Source of the DNA: Nemertoderma westbladi
Taxonomy: Eukaryota; Xenacoelomorpha; Nemertodermatida; Nemertodermatidae
DNA length: 64,000 nt
Direction: 5' to 3'
Assembly (NCBI GenBank): GCA_032718475.1
Contig: JAUCBJ010002087.1
Location: forward strand, 1 to 64,000
The number at the start of each line of letters is the position of its first letter. The stretch's first letter is position 1. This document shows positions 41,606 through 53,900 of the stretch, piece after piece. The notes beneath the pieces are model-generated. The model saw only the letters and a program-made list of their open reading frames with translations, searched no databases and was not told where the DNA came from. The translations under genes were made by a program, and so were the position numbers.

Positions 41606-42864
41606 TGTAAAAGCTTCTGTGGGATATAACTGGCCCCTTTGCTTCGCAATCCAGTTTCCCCCCAGGCGCTGGAATACTCTAAAAAAGGTTCTCTAACTGT
41701 ATATCTATTCCCCTCGCCCGCAAGGTACCGTTACAGGTGTTTTAACGGACATAAAAGTCATTCTGCTATATACGTGTTTTAGCGGACATGGTAAGGCAAA
41801 AAACCTACAATGCACCAAATGCCTTTCACAGCTTGGCCGTGATGATTCATATTACGACATCTAACAGCCGGTTGCTGACATGGAAACAGCCATTGGACGC
41901 ATGGTTCTTTGTTTGGCTTGAGCCAATCAGAGCGATTTTTCCTGTCGACGTGTAGCTTTTCGGCCGATCATAAGGAGAGTGTTCAGTCTTACTGTTTTCA
42001 CTTGATACTTTGTTGTTATTGCTGTCTAAGCCAGAAACACCGGCTCTAGAGTTAATTCTTTTCATACTTTAAGAGGAAACATTAGTAGGCTTAAATTATA
42101 GAGCGTATGACTGTTATCAGTCAAATCCATTCACAATTCAATACTTTGTTGTTATTACTGTTCAACATACATTATTATACTGCTATTTACTGTTGTGTTT
42201 GGTTGAATATTAATTGGAGAACATATATAAAGAACCCAAATTTCCCAATTTTCTTGATACACTACAGGTTAGAGAGACGGGTTATATATATAGCGATTGC
42301 GACTTATATTGTTGTGGTTTGTAGTGAATTTAATGCTATTTGATAAGCACTACATTGGTCCGTTGCTATTCCCTTTATATATGATAAAATACATTGACGG
42401 GCGGCAAATTAATGAGCAGTATTGTGTGTTACCGGTAGTGTGCATGATTGTGACCGATAACTAAGCATTTCCTAAAGAATGCGACTCATACGTGAATCAT
42501 AAGCCTTACCGACTTACCGTTGTGATTGGTATAAGTCATATCTCTGTTTACTTAGATAGAGCGCCACGTCCTAAAAGGAACTGTTAATATTTCCCGAAAG
42601 TGAATAATATTAGTCAGAAATTAATTATTAACGATCAATCGAATAATACAATACCGTAAGCTTCACTGCAATAATAATCTAAGCCGACAGAATCCAGCCT
42701 CCCGGGATTATCCAGCGGGTGAATGGACGCGCACTAGGCTGGCTTCTGCTAATGTTGTGTTTATTGGTATTAAATATTTGTCATCTTCTAAAGTATATTT
42801 ATAAATCAAAAGACATATAAATTTTGGCAGGTTAAACTGCTAAAGGTCTTCAAAAGCGCGTACA
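41606..42864 (+). repeat. Second BEL/Pao 3' LTR (1259 bp)
   Basis: Same length as the 5' LTR and about 99.8% identical by eye; ends GCGTACA. Followed by the right GGCGT duplication. Confidence 0.93.
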
Positions 42865-44437
42865 GGCGTACCTGGCCCACCCTACGCCGCAACTTGCGCA
42901 CGCAATAGTAATCCCCCCAATGTTACTTGTCTTTGACTCCTCCGCACTCCCGTCGTCGCTAACCCCCCGATGCGCCCGCCGCGCTTACCGGTACCCTAGC
43001 CCTCCATCAGAATGAGTAGCTACCGTAGCGGCACATGCAAATCACAAAAGTCTGACAGTCTGAGAAATCCCGTAGGATTATTGTCGAAAGGAATCACATA
43101 GAACCATTTACTAAAGGGTAGAAATCATAGTTCCAACTTGTAATTAATAGTGATCATTGAGATTGATTGAGAAACACAAACAAGAATCGAACAGAAATTG
43201 CAAGTTAACGAATCATTGCAAGAAATCAAAAAAGGGCAGTAATTTACGCAGAAAACTAAGCATCGAATAATAGTTGAAGGTGAGCTGTGTGGGGTGTGGT
43301 GACTAAGCAGAATGTGAGATTGAGATAGGTAACAATGGAAGTAGGCCAATTTATAGGTGATTTGAGAAGGGTGATGCAATCGATCTCTCATTGGCTCCCC
43401 AATCCGAGCTAACATCAGACCAACCTGGAAGCAGTTAGGCCAATAAGAGAGCCGGATTGTGGGCCTATAGCTCCCTGAAATCGTAAATTGCCACCATATA
43501 AGGTAATTTTCCCGATGCTTAATTTGGCGGTACTAATAATATCATGCACAAATATAAATTTAGCGCAATTATAGAGAAATTAAAACCAGTAGCTAGCCTC
43601 ATCAAGGCTAATAACGGCAAGCCCAGATCCAGGGTCCAACAAGGACTTGCTACCCTGGAACTATCTACTTATATCCTATTACAAAATTACATAGGTAGGG
43701 CTACATACTATACAAAATGGATGAATCAAAAATATATGGGCGTTTCAATTTCCTTATCTAAATGTCACTGCGCTATTATGTCTTATCTAAATAATTATAC
43801 TGCATCACGGACTAATATATGATACTATATAATGGACTAATATATTATACTGTATAATGGACTAACATTATTATACTGTATAACGGACTAATATATTACA
43901 TAATGTAGGTACAGCGCCATATACCGTAACACCACACATAGAATCGATCTGAAATTTTGTAACGCGATTATGAACCACCAAAGCAATGTACTTGCAAAAT
44001 TTCATCAAAATCGCCAGGCAGGAAGTGCCTTAACCTAGATAATTATCAGTCAGTATGTCAGTCAGTCAGTCAGTCAGTGTAATGTATCCTGAGATTTTTA
44101 CAGTAAGTATCCCGCTGTCATCCCGCTATCCCGCTATCCGGTATCCCGCAATCTCTGGTAGTTATTTATCTGAAAGAACGCAATCTGTAACGGTAAGCAA
44201 GGCGACATCCACACACAGCTAGAACATCCGGTCTGGAAGCCGGGTTATAATTCAATGATCAAAGTGAAACAGATAGTATTTCGTGGTGATATTGAAAGGC
44301 GAAGTATAAACTCAAAATTAATGTCTTGCGTTGATAAAGAAATAAATTTGGGAATAACAATTTCGTCAAATTTGTCCTTGACAGTGGATATAAAGGAGAA
44401 ATGTAGAAAGGAAATGACGTATTCCAATTAATACGAA

Positions 44438-44587
44438 GAAACTGTGCAGCCTCAACACTTCCTTTAACGACACTATTAACCAACCCAACTCCACAGGTAG
44501 GCCTACAGTGCAGAAACTGTGCAGCCTCAACAATTCCTTTAACGACACTATTAACCAACCAAACTCCATAGGTACCGGTACAGTACA
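44438..44587. repeat. 75-bp tandem duplication
   Basis: GAAACTGTGCAGCCTCAAC at 44438 recurs at 44513, with the following ~50 bases nearly identical. Confidence 0.85.
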
Positions 44588-45339
44588 CGTAGTTTTGCGC
44601 GGGAAGGTTTGAACTTTGAAGGCGATTATCTCAGAATCACAAAAATACTAACTCCTCCGCCATTTCTTAACCATTTTTTGCAATTTTTGCTTTATATGAA
44701 ACGTAATTTCATAAGCTTCAATAAATTTCACGCACTTTTCTTAATTTAGTAATATATCCCCATTTTTTTTAATGAAAATTACAAAAAACACGGGATTTTT
44801 CAGTTTTTGAAAATTTTTAGAAATTTTTAGATCTTTGCTCAAGAATTACAATTCTGATGGTATAAGTGTTTCAGAGGTGGCTAATCATGATAAAACTTGT
44901 TAAAATATTTTCTTTAATTTATTTGATATATTCTAGAAATGCAACCATCATATTTGGTGCTATTTTAATACCAAAAAGGACGAAAAGTACAAGTAAAATA
45001 ATGTCAAGCTAAACAATTTTGTGTTGGTTTTGATAATTCTGAAGGTAGGCCTACTTGTATACGGGTTTTCGAGGTCGCCCATAATGATGAAACTATTGTT
45101 ATAAATATTTATGATAATGCGAACCCAATTTTGGTGCCATTCTGGTGGCCCTGAACGAAAAGTACAAGTAGCGAAAAATTACAAACTGCTAAATTGCGCC
45201 TTTGGTTTGGTAATGCTGAGATTCTAGTACAGTTTTCAAGGTCGCTGATCACGATACAACTCGTTAAAAATCATTCGTGGTAACGCAACTAACGTTTTTG
45301 GTGCTTTTGTGGTGGGGGCTCATTCCAAAGTAAAGTACG

Positions 45340-45850
45340 GCATGATGTTTCTAGGGAGTAGATTATGAAACTAGATTGTAATTGTTTCTTAATATGACGC
45401 AACACAAACGTGCTTTGCATTCCACTGGGTGTTTGGGCTTAGTTAGACTACTTCTCTGTGTTTAAATTAAAAATTTCACTATTTTTTGGTAAAGTATGGG
45501 ACTTTACATTCATAAACCCAAAGATTTCTTGACTGAGGAATGATTCTCAGTTCAAATATAGACTCCTATTCTTACGGCCGACTATGACCTTAGAGTATTA
45601 TATCACTCATGGCTTCACATATTACATTAATACAGTGCACTAACATAATCGCCATTTTAATGGTAAAGTATGGGACAATTTTCAATTGGCCGCCATGATA
45701 TTTCTGAGGGAGTGAAGATGAAACTAATTGTTTTATACGATGACGCAACAAAAACGTGCTTTGCATTCCACTGGGTGATTAGGCTGAGTTACATCTCTGT
45801 GAATAAACTAAAAATTTCACTATTTTAGGTAAAGTATGGGACATCACAAG
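45340..45850. repeat. Diverged direct repeat, spacing ~345 bp
   Basis: About 150 bp containing GTGCTTTGCATTCCACTGGGTG and ending in GTAAAGTATGGGAC occurs at about 45350-45502 and again at about 45700-45842. An extra copy of the terminal motif lies at 45663-45676. Confidence 0.7.
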
Positions 45851-47058
45851 ATTAACTTTATCGATTTCATTACAGAGGAATGAAACACTGGTGAAATTAA
45901 ATGAAACCAAAAAAAATCGAAAATGGGTTTGTTTTTGATTTGGTACATGCTCAGAAATGTTAATTTATTGGTCATAGGAAGGTCACAGGAAACGAAACTT
46001 TTGCAGACTTTTATTCACATTTTGTGCAGAGCAGGTGCATAATTTGTAATTCGACTATTTTTGATAAACCACACCTGTGTTGATACAATTTTTAACATTG
46101 AATTCATGAAGTACGATAAATTTTGACCTAAAATAAGTATAAATTCAAAGCTACATCTCATTTTTAGAAATTAGTGTGGAGGTTGACCTTTTCATGGAAT
46201 GAGCCTGGGACGAAAAATACAAGTGTACAACATAAAATTGCAAACGGCAAAAATCGAATTTGGTTGAATAATACGATATATTTGAGTGTCATATTCGTGA
46301 TCAGCATCCCAAAAAGACAATGGTCATAAAATCAATTTGATTATGTGGTGATTTTTAATTCTCATATTTCCACTACATGTTTTTTTGAAAACATTCAAAA
46401 TTACCAAAAAATTACGTCACATTCAAAATTACTAAAAATTGTCTCGAATGTTATATTTCAGTTCTATAATCGTGACCAGCATCCAAAAATCGCTATATAC
46501 CGCAATTAAATTAATTTTAGGCCCATTCCATGCAAATGTCAACCGTAGTGCCAATTTTGAAAAAAGTGAATTATTGCTTCTCATATCAATTTTCAGAACT
46601 GATATGATGCGATTTACAAATTTAATACAAAAATCCGCATAAAAATTGGTTAACTTTCTGAAATCTGGTGTTATTCGCCCTTACTGTACCTCTAAAACTG
46701 CAAAAATACAGTGAACTGAGTGCATAATATGACAACCGCGTCTTATGAGTAGCTTTAGGCAGAAGGTAACGTAATATAGTACTTTTCGAAGCAAAACAAT
46801 CATATTTTCTAATGATATAATTTGCTGTCAATTAAAACAACGTTGTGTCTAAAAATTCATTGCTCAAAGTCTACTTACATACTTACAGCATAATATCCCG
46901 CACTTTACGCTGAAAACCATATTTTGTTTGTACAGGATAGACATAATTATTATAATAGAATGATGTTATGTCGTTTGCAAAGCACAAATATATGTACTTG
47001 TAATCTGGAGTACTTAGTTTGTTTGTGGTGTTTCATGTTTTGTGGTAAACAGGTATCC

Positions 47059-47078
47059 CGCACTTTACGTAAAGTGCG
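47059..47078. repeat. Perfect 20-bp palindrome
   Basis: CGCACTTTACGTAAAGTGCG is exactly self-complementary. It is two head-to-head copies of the regional motif CCCGCACTTTAC. Confidence 0.9.
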
Positions 47079-47920
47079 AGACAAAAAGTAGAAATATCAA
47101 AGGAAGTTGAGTAAGCGTGCACTTAGATGGAAGAACTTCAACTGGAATAATCGTAACAGACATAATAACTTCCATATCAATCTCTGATATTACATTACTA
47201 CACATATATTTCAGTAAATATACTCAAAATTGTAATTCCCATTTTTATTAGTTTTTACATACTCTGAATAATATTTTGTAGGCCTGTCATTAACCCTTTC
47301 CTGGCTGAAGCCGGAGCGTACTACAGTCCCTATCTCATTCTAGATCCCGTTTCTCAAACTGGGTACCTTCTCTCTTACCTCACTCTTACTAACTCAAACC
47401 TGTCTGGTTTACTCAAACCCAACTCAAACTAACAATCACTTTATAACTATCACTTATTTAGTCTGAATAATGTAATAATTAACGATTTAATGTATTTACA
47501 AATGATAAAATCGCACGTGTCCCGCACTTTACAATGAAATGTCCCACACTTTACATGTCTTTGCTGCACTTAAACTACTCCCCTGTTTCATTGATGTTAC
47601 CTACCAGCTTACTAAAGGCTAATTTATTTTCCCTACATATCTTGGAATATCATGAAACAGAACATTTCCCATTAACTTTACCCAATTCGCTGAACTTTAG
47701 CAATGAAGTTGACAGTTGAGAATTTCACTTTCGTACGCGTCCCGCAATTGACAATTTTTTGAAGCAATAATTCTGAGACATAAACTGCTGCAGGTTTTGC
47801 AAACTGTTTTTTTTACTGAACCGATAATTGGTTTTTCTAAGAAACACAAGCATTATAATATTTTAGTTCATTTTCTTGATGTACAGTGCTAAAGTATGCA
47901 CAAAAAGTCGCGCGAATGTA

Positions 47921-50900
47921 GTCGGACGGACCTTTTTCTTATTCAGACCTTCTTTCTATTCGGACCTCCGTCCCACTCGCACCTTCTTCCCATTCGGACC
48001 TTCTTCCTATTCGGACCTTCTTTCTATTCGGACCTCCGTCCCACTCGCACCTTCTTCCTATTCGGACCTCCGTCCCACTCGCACCTTCTTCCCATTCGGA
48101 CCTTCTTCCTATTCGGACCTTCTTCCTATTCGGACCTCCGTCCCACTCGGACCTTCTTCCTATTCGGACCTTCTTCCTATTCGGACCTTCTTCCTATTCG
48201 GACCTCCGTCCCACTCGCACCTTCTTCCCATTCGGACCTTCTTCCTATTCGGACCTTCTTCCTATGCGGACCTCCGTCCCACTCGGACGTTCTTCCTATT
48301 CGGACCTCCGTCCCACTCGCACCTTCTTCCTATTCGGACCTCCGTCCCACTCGCACCTTCTTCCCATTCGGACCTTCTTCCTATTCGGACCTTCTTCCTA
48401 TTCGGACCTCCGTCCCACTCGGACCTTCTTCCTATTCGGTCCTCCGTCCCACTCGGACCTTCTTCCTATTCGGACCTCCGTCCCACTCGGACCTTCTTCT
48501 TATTCGAACCTCCTTCCTATTCGGACCTACGTCCCACTCGGACCTTCTTCCTATTCGGACCTTCTTTCTATTCGGACTTCAGTCCCACTCGGACCTTCTT
48601 CCTATTCGGACCTCCGTCCCACTCGCACCTTCTTCCTATTCGGACCACCGTCCCACTCGGACCTTCTTCCTATTCGGACCTCCGTCCCACTCAGACCTTC
48701 TTCCTATTCGGACCTCTGTCCCACTCGGACCTTCTTTCTATTCGGACCTCTGTTCCACTCGGACCTTCTTCCTATTCGGACCTTCTTCCTATTCGGACCT
48801 CCGTCCCACTCGGACCTTCTTCCTATTCGGACCTCCTTCCTATTCGGACCTACGTCCCACTTGGACCTTCTTCCTATTCGGACCTTCTTTCTATTCGGAC
48901 TTCAGTCCCACTCGGACCTTCTTCCTATTCGGACCTCCGTCCCACTCGCACCTTCTTCCTATTCGGACCACCGTCCCACTCGGACCTTCTTCCTATTCGG
49001 ACCTCCGTCCCACTCAGACCTTCTTCCTATTCGGACCTCCGTCCCACACGGACCTTCTTCCTATTCGGACCTTCTTCCTATTCGGACCTCCGTCCCACTC
49101 AGACCTTCCTATTCGGACCTCCGTCCCACTCGGACCTTCTTCCTATTCGGACCTCTGTCCCACTCGGACCTTCTTCCTATTCGGACCTCTGTCCCACTCG
49201 GACCTTCTTCCTAGTCGGAACTTCTTCCTATTCGGACCTCCGTCCCACACGGGCCTTCTTCCTATTCGGACCTCCGTCCCACTCGGACCTTCTTCCTATT
49301 CGGACCTCTGTCCCACTCGGACCTTCTTCCTATTCGGACCTCTGTCCCACTCGGACCGTCTTCCTATTCGGACCTTCTTCCTATTCGGACCTCCGTCCCA
49401 CTCGGACCTTCTTCCTATTCGGACCTCCGTCCCACTCGGACCTTCTTCCTATTCGGACCTCCGTCCCACTCGGACCTTCTTCCTATTCGGACCTCCGTCC
49501 CACTCAGACCTTCTTCCTATTCGGACCTCCGTCCCACTCAGACCTTCTTCCTATTCGGACCTCCGTCCCACTCAGACCTTCTTCCTATTCGGACCTCCGT
49601 CCCACTCGGACCTTCTTCCTATTCGGACCTCCTTCCTATTCGGACCTCCGTCCCACTCAGACCTTCTTCCTATTCAGACCTCTGTCCCACTCAAACCTTC
49701 TTCCTATTCGGACCTCTGTCCCACTCGGACCTTCTTCCTATTCGGACCTCTGTTCCACTCGGACCTTCTTCATATTCGGACCTCCGTCCCACTCGGACCT
49801 TCTTCCTATTCGGACCTCCGTCCCACTCGGACCTTCTTCCTATTCGGACCTACGTCCCATTCGGACCTTCTTCCTATTCGGACCTCCGTCCCACTCAGAC
49901 CTTCTTCCTATTCGGACCTCCGTCCTACTCGGACCTTCTTCCTATTCGGACCTCTGTCCCACTCGGACCTTCTTCCTATTCGGACCTCCATCCCACTCGG
50001 ACCTTCTTCCTATTCGGACATCTGTCCCACTCGGACCTTCTTCCTATTCGGACCTCTGTCCCACTCGGACCTTCTTCCTATTCGGACCTTCTTCGTATTC
50101 GGACCTCCGTCCCACACGGACCTTCTTCCTATTCAGACCTCTGTCCCACTCGGACCTTCTTCCTATTCGGACCTCTGTCCCACTCGGACCTTCTTCCTAT
50201 TCGGACCTCTGTCCCACTCGGACCTTCTTCCTATTCGGACCTCTGTCCCACTCGGACCTTCTTCCTATTCGGACCTTCTTCCTATTCGGACCTCCGTCCC
50301 ACTCGGACCTTCTTCCTATTCGGACCTTCTTCCTATTCGGACCTCCGTCCCACTCGGACCTTCTTCCTATTCGGACCTTCTTCCCACTCGGACCTTCTTC
50401 CTATTCGGACCTCCGTCCCACTCGGGCCTTCTTCCTATTCGGACCTTCTTCCTATTCGGACCTTTGTCCCACTCGGACCTTCTTCCTATTCGGACCTCCG
50501 TCCCACTCGGGCCTTCTTCCTATTCGGACCTTCTTCCTATTCGGACCTCTGTCCCACTCGGACCTTCTTCCTATTCGGACCTTCTTCCTATTCGGACCTC
50601 CGTCCCACACGGACCTTCTTCCTATTCGGACCTCCGTCCCACTCGGACCTCCGTCCCACTCGGACCTTCTTCCTATTCGGACCTCCATCCCACTCGGACC
50701 TTCTTCCTATTCGGACCTCCGTCCCACTCAAACCTTCTTCCTATTCGGACCTCTGTCCCACTCGGACCTTCTTCCTATTCGGACCTCCGTCCCACACGGA
50801 CCTTCTTCCTATTCGGACCTTCTTCCTATTCGGACCTCCGTCCCACTCAGACCTTCCTATTCGGACCTCCGTCCCACTCGGACCTTCTTCCTATTCGGAC

Positions 50901-53900
50901 CTCTGTCCCACTCGGACCTTCTTCCTATTCGGACCTCTGTCCCACTCGGACCTTCTTCCTATTCGGAACTTCTTCCTATTCGGACCTCCTTCCCACACGG
51001 ACCTTCTTCCTATTCGGACCTTCTTCCTATTCGGACCTCCGTCCCACTCAGACCTTCCTATTCGGACCTCCGTCCCACTCGGACCTTCTTCCTATTCGGA
51101 CCTCTGTCCCACTCGTACCTTCTTCCTATTCGGACCTCTGTCCCACTCGGACCTTCTTCCTATTCGGAACTTCTTCCTATTCGGACCTCCGTCCCACTCA
51201 GACCTTCCTATTCGGACCTCCGTCCCACTCGGACCTTCTTCCTATTCGGACCTCCGTCCCACTCGGTCCTTCTTCCTATTCGGACCTCTGTCCCACTCGG
51301 ACCTTCTTCCTATTCGGACCTCTGTCCCACTCGGACCTTCTTCCTATTCGGACCTTCTTCCTATTCGGACCTCCGTCCCACACGGACCGGACCTTCTTCC
51401 TATTCGGACCTCCGTCCCACTCGGACCTTCTTCCTATTCGGACCTCCGTCCCACTCGGACCTTCTTCCTATTCAGACCTCCGTCCCACTCAGACCTTCTT
51501 CCTATTCGGAATTCCGTCCCACTCGGACCTTCTTCCTATTCGGACCTCCGTCCCACTCAGACCTTCTTCATATTCGGACCTCCGTCCCACTCGGACCTTC
51601 TTCCTATTCGGACCTCCGTCCCACTCGGACCTTCTTCCTATTCGGACCTCCGTCCCACTCAGACCTTCTTCCTATTCGGACCTCCGTCCCACTCGGACCT
51701 TCTTCCTATTCGGACCTTCTTCCTATTCGGACCTCTGTCCCACTCGGACCTTCTTCCTATTCGGACCTCCGTCCCACTCAGACCTTCTTCATATTCGGAC
51801 CTCCGTCCCACTCGGACCTTCTTCCTATTCGGACCTCCGTCCCACTCGGACCTTCTTCCTATTCGGACCTCCGTCCCACTCAGACCTTCTTCATATTCGG
51901 ACCTCCGTCCCACTCGGACCTTCTTCCTATTCGGACCTCCGTCCCACTCGGACCTTCTTCCTATTCGGACCTCCGTCCCACTCAGACCTTCTTCCTATTC
52001 GGACCTCCGTCCCACTCGGACCTTCTTCCTATTCGGACCTTCTTCCTATTCGGACCTCTGTCCCACTCGGACCTTCTTCCTATTCGGACCTCCGTCCCAC
52101 TCAGACCTTCTTCCTATTCGGACCTCCGTCCCACTCAGACCTTCTTCCTATTCGGACCTCCGTCCCACTCAGACCTTCTTCCTATTCGGACCTCCTTCCT
52201 ATTCGGACCTCCGTCCCACTCGGACCTTCTTCCTATTCAGACCTCTGTCCCACTCGGACCTCCTTCCTATTCGGACCTCCGTCCCACTCGGACCTTCTTC
52301 CTATTCAGACCTCCGTCCCACTCGGACCTTCTTCCTATTCGGACCTTCTTCCTATTCGGACCTCCGTCCCACTCGGACCTTCTTCCTATTCGGACCTCCG
52401 TCCCACTCAGACCCTCTTCCTATTCGGACCTCCGTCCCACTCAGACCTTCTTCCTATTCGGACCTCCGTCCCACTCGGACCTTCTTCCTATTCGGACCTC
52501 CGTCCCACTCGGACCTTCTTCCTATTCGGACCTTCTTCCTATTCGGACCTCCGTCCCACTCGGACCTTCTTCCTATTCGGACCTTCTTCCTATTCGGACC
52601 TCCGTCCCACTCGGACCTTCTTCCTATTCGGACCTTCTTCCCACTCGGACCTTCTTCCTATTCGGACCTCCGTCCCACTCGGGCCTTCTTCCTATTCGGA
52701 CCTTCTTCCTATTCGGACCTCTGTCCCACTCGGACCTTCTTCCTATTCGGACCTCCGTCCCACTCGGGCCTTCTTCCTATTCGGACCTTCTTCCTATTCG
52801 GACCTCTGTCCCACTCGGACCTTCTTCCTATTCGGACCTTCTTCCTATTCGGACCTCCGTCCCACACGGACCTTCTTCCTATTCGGACCTCCGTCCCACT
52901 CGGACCTCCGTCCCACTCGGACCTTCTTCCTATTCGGACCTCCATCCCACTCGGACCTTCTTCCTATTCGGACCTCCGTCCCACTCAAACCTTCTTCCTA
53001 TTCGGACCTCTGTCCCACTCGGACCTTCTTCCTATTCGGACCTCCGTCCCACACGGACCTTCTTCCTATTCGGACCTTCTTCCTATTCGGACCTCCGTCC
53101 CACTCAGACCTTCCTATTCGGACCTCCGTCCCACTCGGACCTTCTTCCTATTCGGACCTCTGTCCCACTCGGACCTTCTTCCAATTCGGACCTCTGTCCC
53201 ACTCGGACCTTCTTCCTATTCGGAACTTCTTCCTATTCGGACCTCCTTCCCACACGGACCTTCTTCCTATTCGGACCTTCTTCCTATTCGGACCTCCGTC
53301 CCACTCAGACCTTCCTATTCGGACCTCCGTCCCACTCGGACCTTCTTCCTATTCGGACCTCTGTCCCTCCCGTACCTTCTTCCTATTCGGACCTCTGTCC
53401 CACTCGGACCTTCTTCCTATTCGGAACTTCTTCCTATTCGGACCTCCGTCCCACTCAGACCTTCCTATTCGGACCTCCGTCCCACTCGGACCTTCTTCCT
53501 ATTCGGACCTCCGTCCCACTCGGTCCTTCTTCCTATTCGGACCTCTGTCCCACTCGGACCTTCTTCCTATTCGGACCTCTGTCCCACTCGGACCTTCTTC
53601 CTATTCGGACCTTCTTCCTATTCGGACCTCCGTCCCACACGGACCGGACCTTCTTCCTATTCGGACCTCCGTCCCACTCGGACCTTCTTCCTATTCGGAC
53701 CTCCGTCCCACTCGGACCTTCTTCCTATTCAGACCTCCGTCCCACTCAGACCTTCTTCCTATTCGGAATTCCGTCCCACTCGGACCTTCTTCCTATTCGG
53801 ACCTCCGTCCCACTCAGACCTTCTTCATATTCGGACCTCCGTCCCACTCGGACCTTCTTCCTATTCGGACCTCCGTCCCACTCGGACCTTCTTCCTATTC

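Larger units (their letters stand above)
31039..42864 (+). mobile_element. Second BEL/Pao element, lacking RT and integrase
   Basis: An 11.8-kb element with 1259-bp LTRs (TGTAAAAGC..GCGTACA) flanked by GGCGT at 31034-31038 and 42865-42869. The empty site is at 13167-13171 in the other outer LTR. By eye the LTRs differ at two positions (T/A near 31648, A/G near 32149), about 0.16%, so insertion is recent. It encodes an uninterrupted gag-protease ORF that ends in a short RNase H tail. RT, RNase H core and integrase are absent, making it non-autonomous. A broken accessory ORF lies before the 3' LTR. The pairing of an intact gag with deleted enzymes resembles TR-GAG or BARE2-like parasites. Confidence 0.92.
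12078..43931 (-). mobile_element. Outer BEL/Pao LTR retrotransposon carrying three nested insertions
   Basis: The complex is delimited by two long direct repeats with TGTTA..TAACA ends and flanked by CCACA at 12073-12077 and 43932-43936, a 5-bp target duplication typical of LTR integrases. The internal region 18593-29313 is transcribed on the minus strand. It encodes a coiled-coil ORF, gag-protease with BEL-type zinc knuckles, RT-RNase H-integrase, and an accessory ORF. With the nested Gypsy, LINE and second BEL/Pao insertions removed, the LTRs measure 2155 and 2157 bp and the element about 15.0 kb. I count by eye some 15-20 substitutions between the LTRs (roughly 0.8%), so this insertion is the oldest of the set. 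A canonical TGG-type primer site is not evident just inside the 5' LTR. Confidence 0.92.
29314..43931 (-). repeat. Outer BEL/Pao 5' LTR, interrupted twice
   Basis: LTR pieces are 29314-29400, 30031-31038 and 42870-43931. They are separated by a truncated LINE (29401-30020, flanked by a 10-bp duplication) and the second BEL/Pao element (31039-42864, plus duplicated GGCGT). Net length 2157 bp against 2155 bp for the partner. Differences include an 8-bp insertion near 30290 and a 10-bp deletion near 30905. The ~28-bp AT-rich tandem repeat is also present (about 43814-43904). Confidence 0.92.
43932..47920. other. Diverged repeat-rich intergenic region
   Basis: No gene recognised. Contents: the right CCACA duplication (43932-43936), a CAGT microsatellite (about 44050-44077), ATCCCGCT repeats (44107-44155), a 75-bp duplication, diverged copies of units carrying CGAAAAGTACAAGT (about 44985, 45155 and, changed, 46215), a duplicated unit containing GTGCTTTGCATTCCACTGGGTG (45412 and 45756), and a recurrent 14-bp motif GTAAAGTRYGGGAC on both strands. 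It reads like the remains of an old satellite or large non-coding transposon. Confidence 0.55.
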
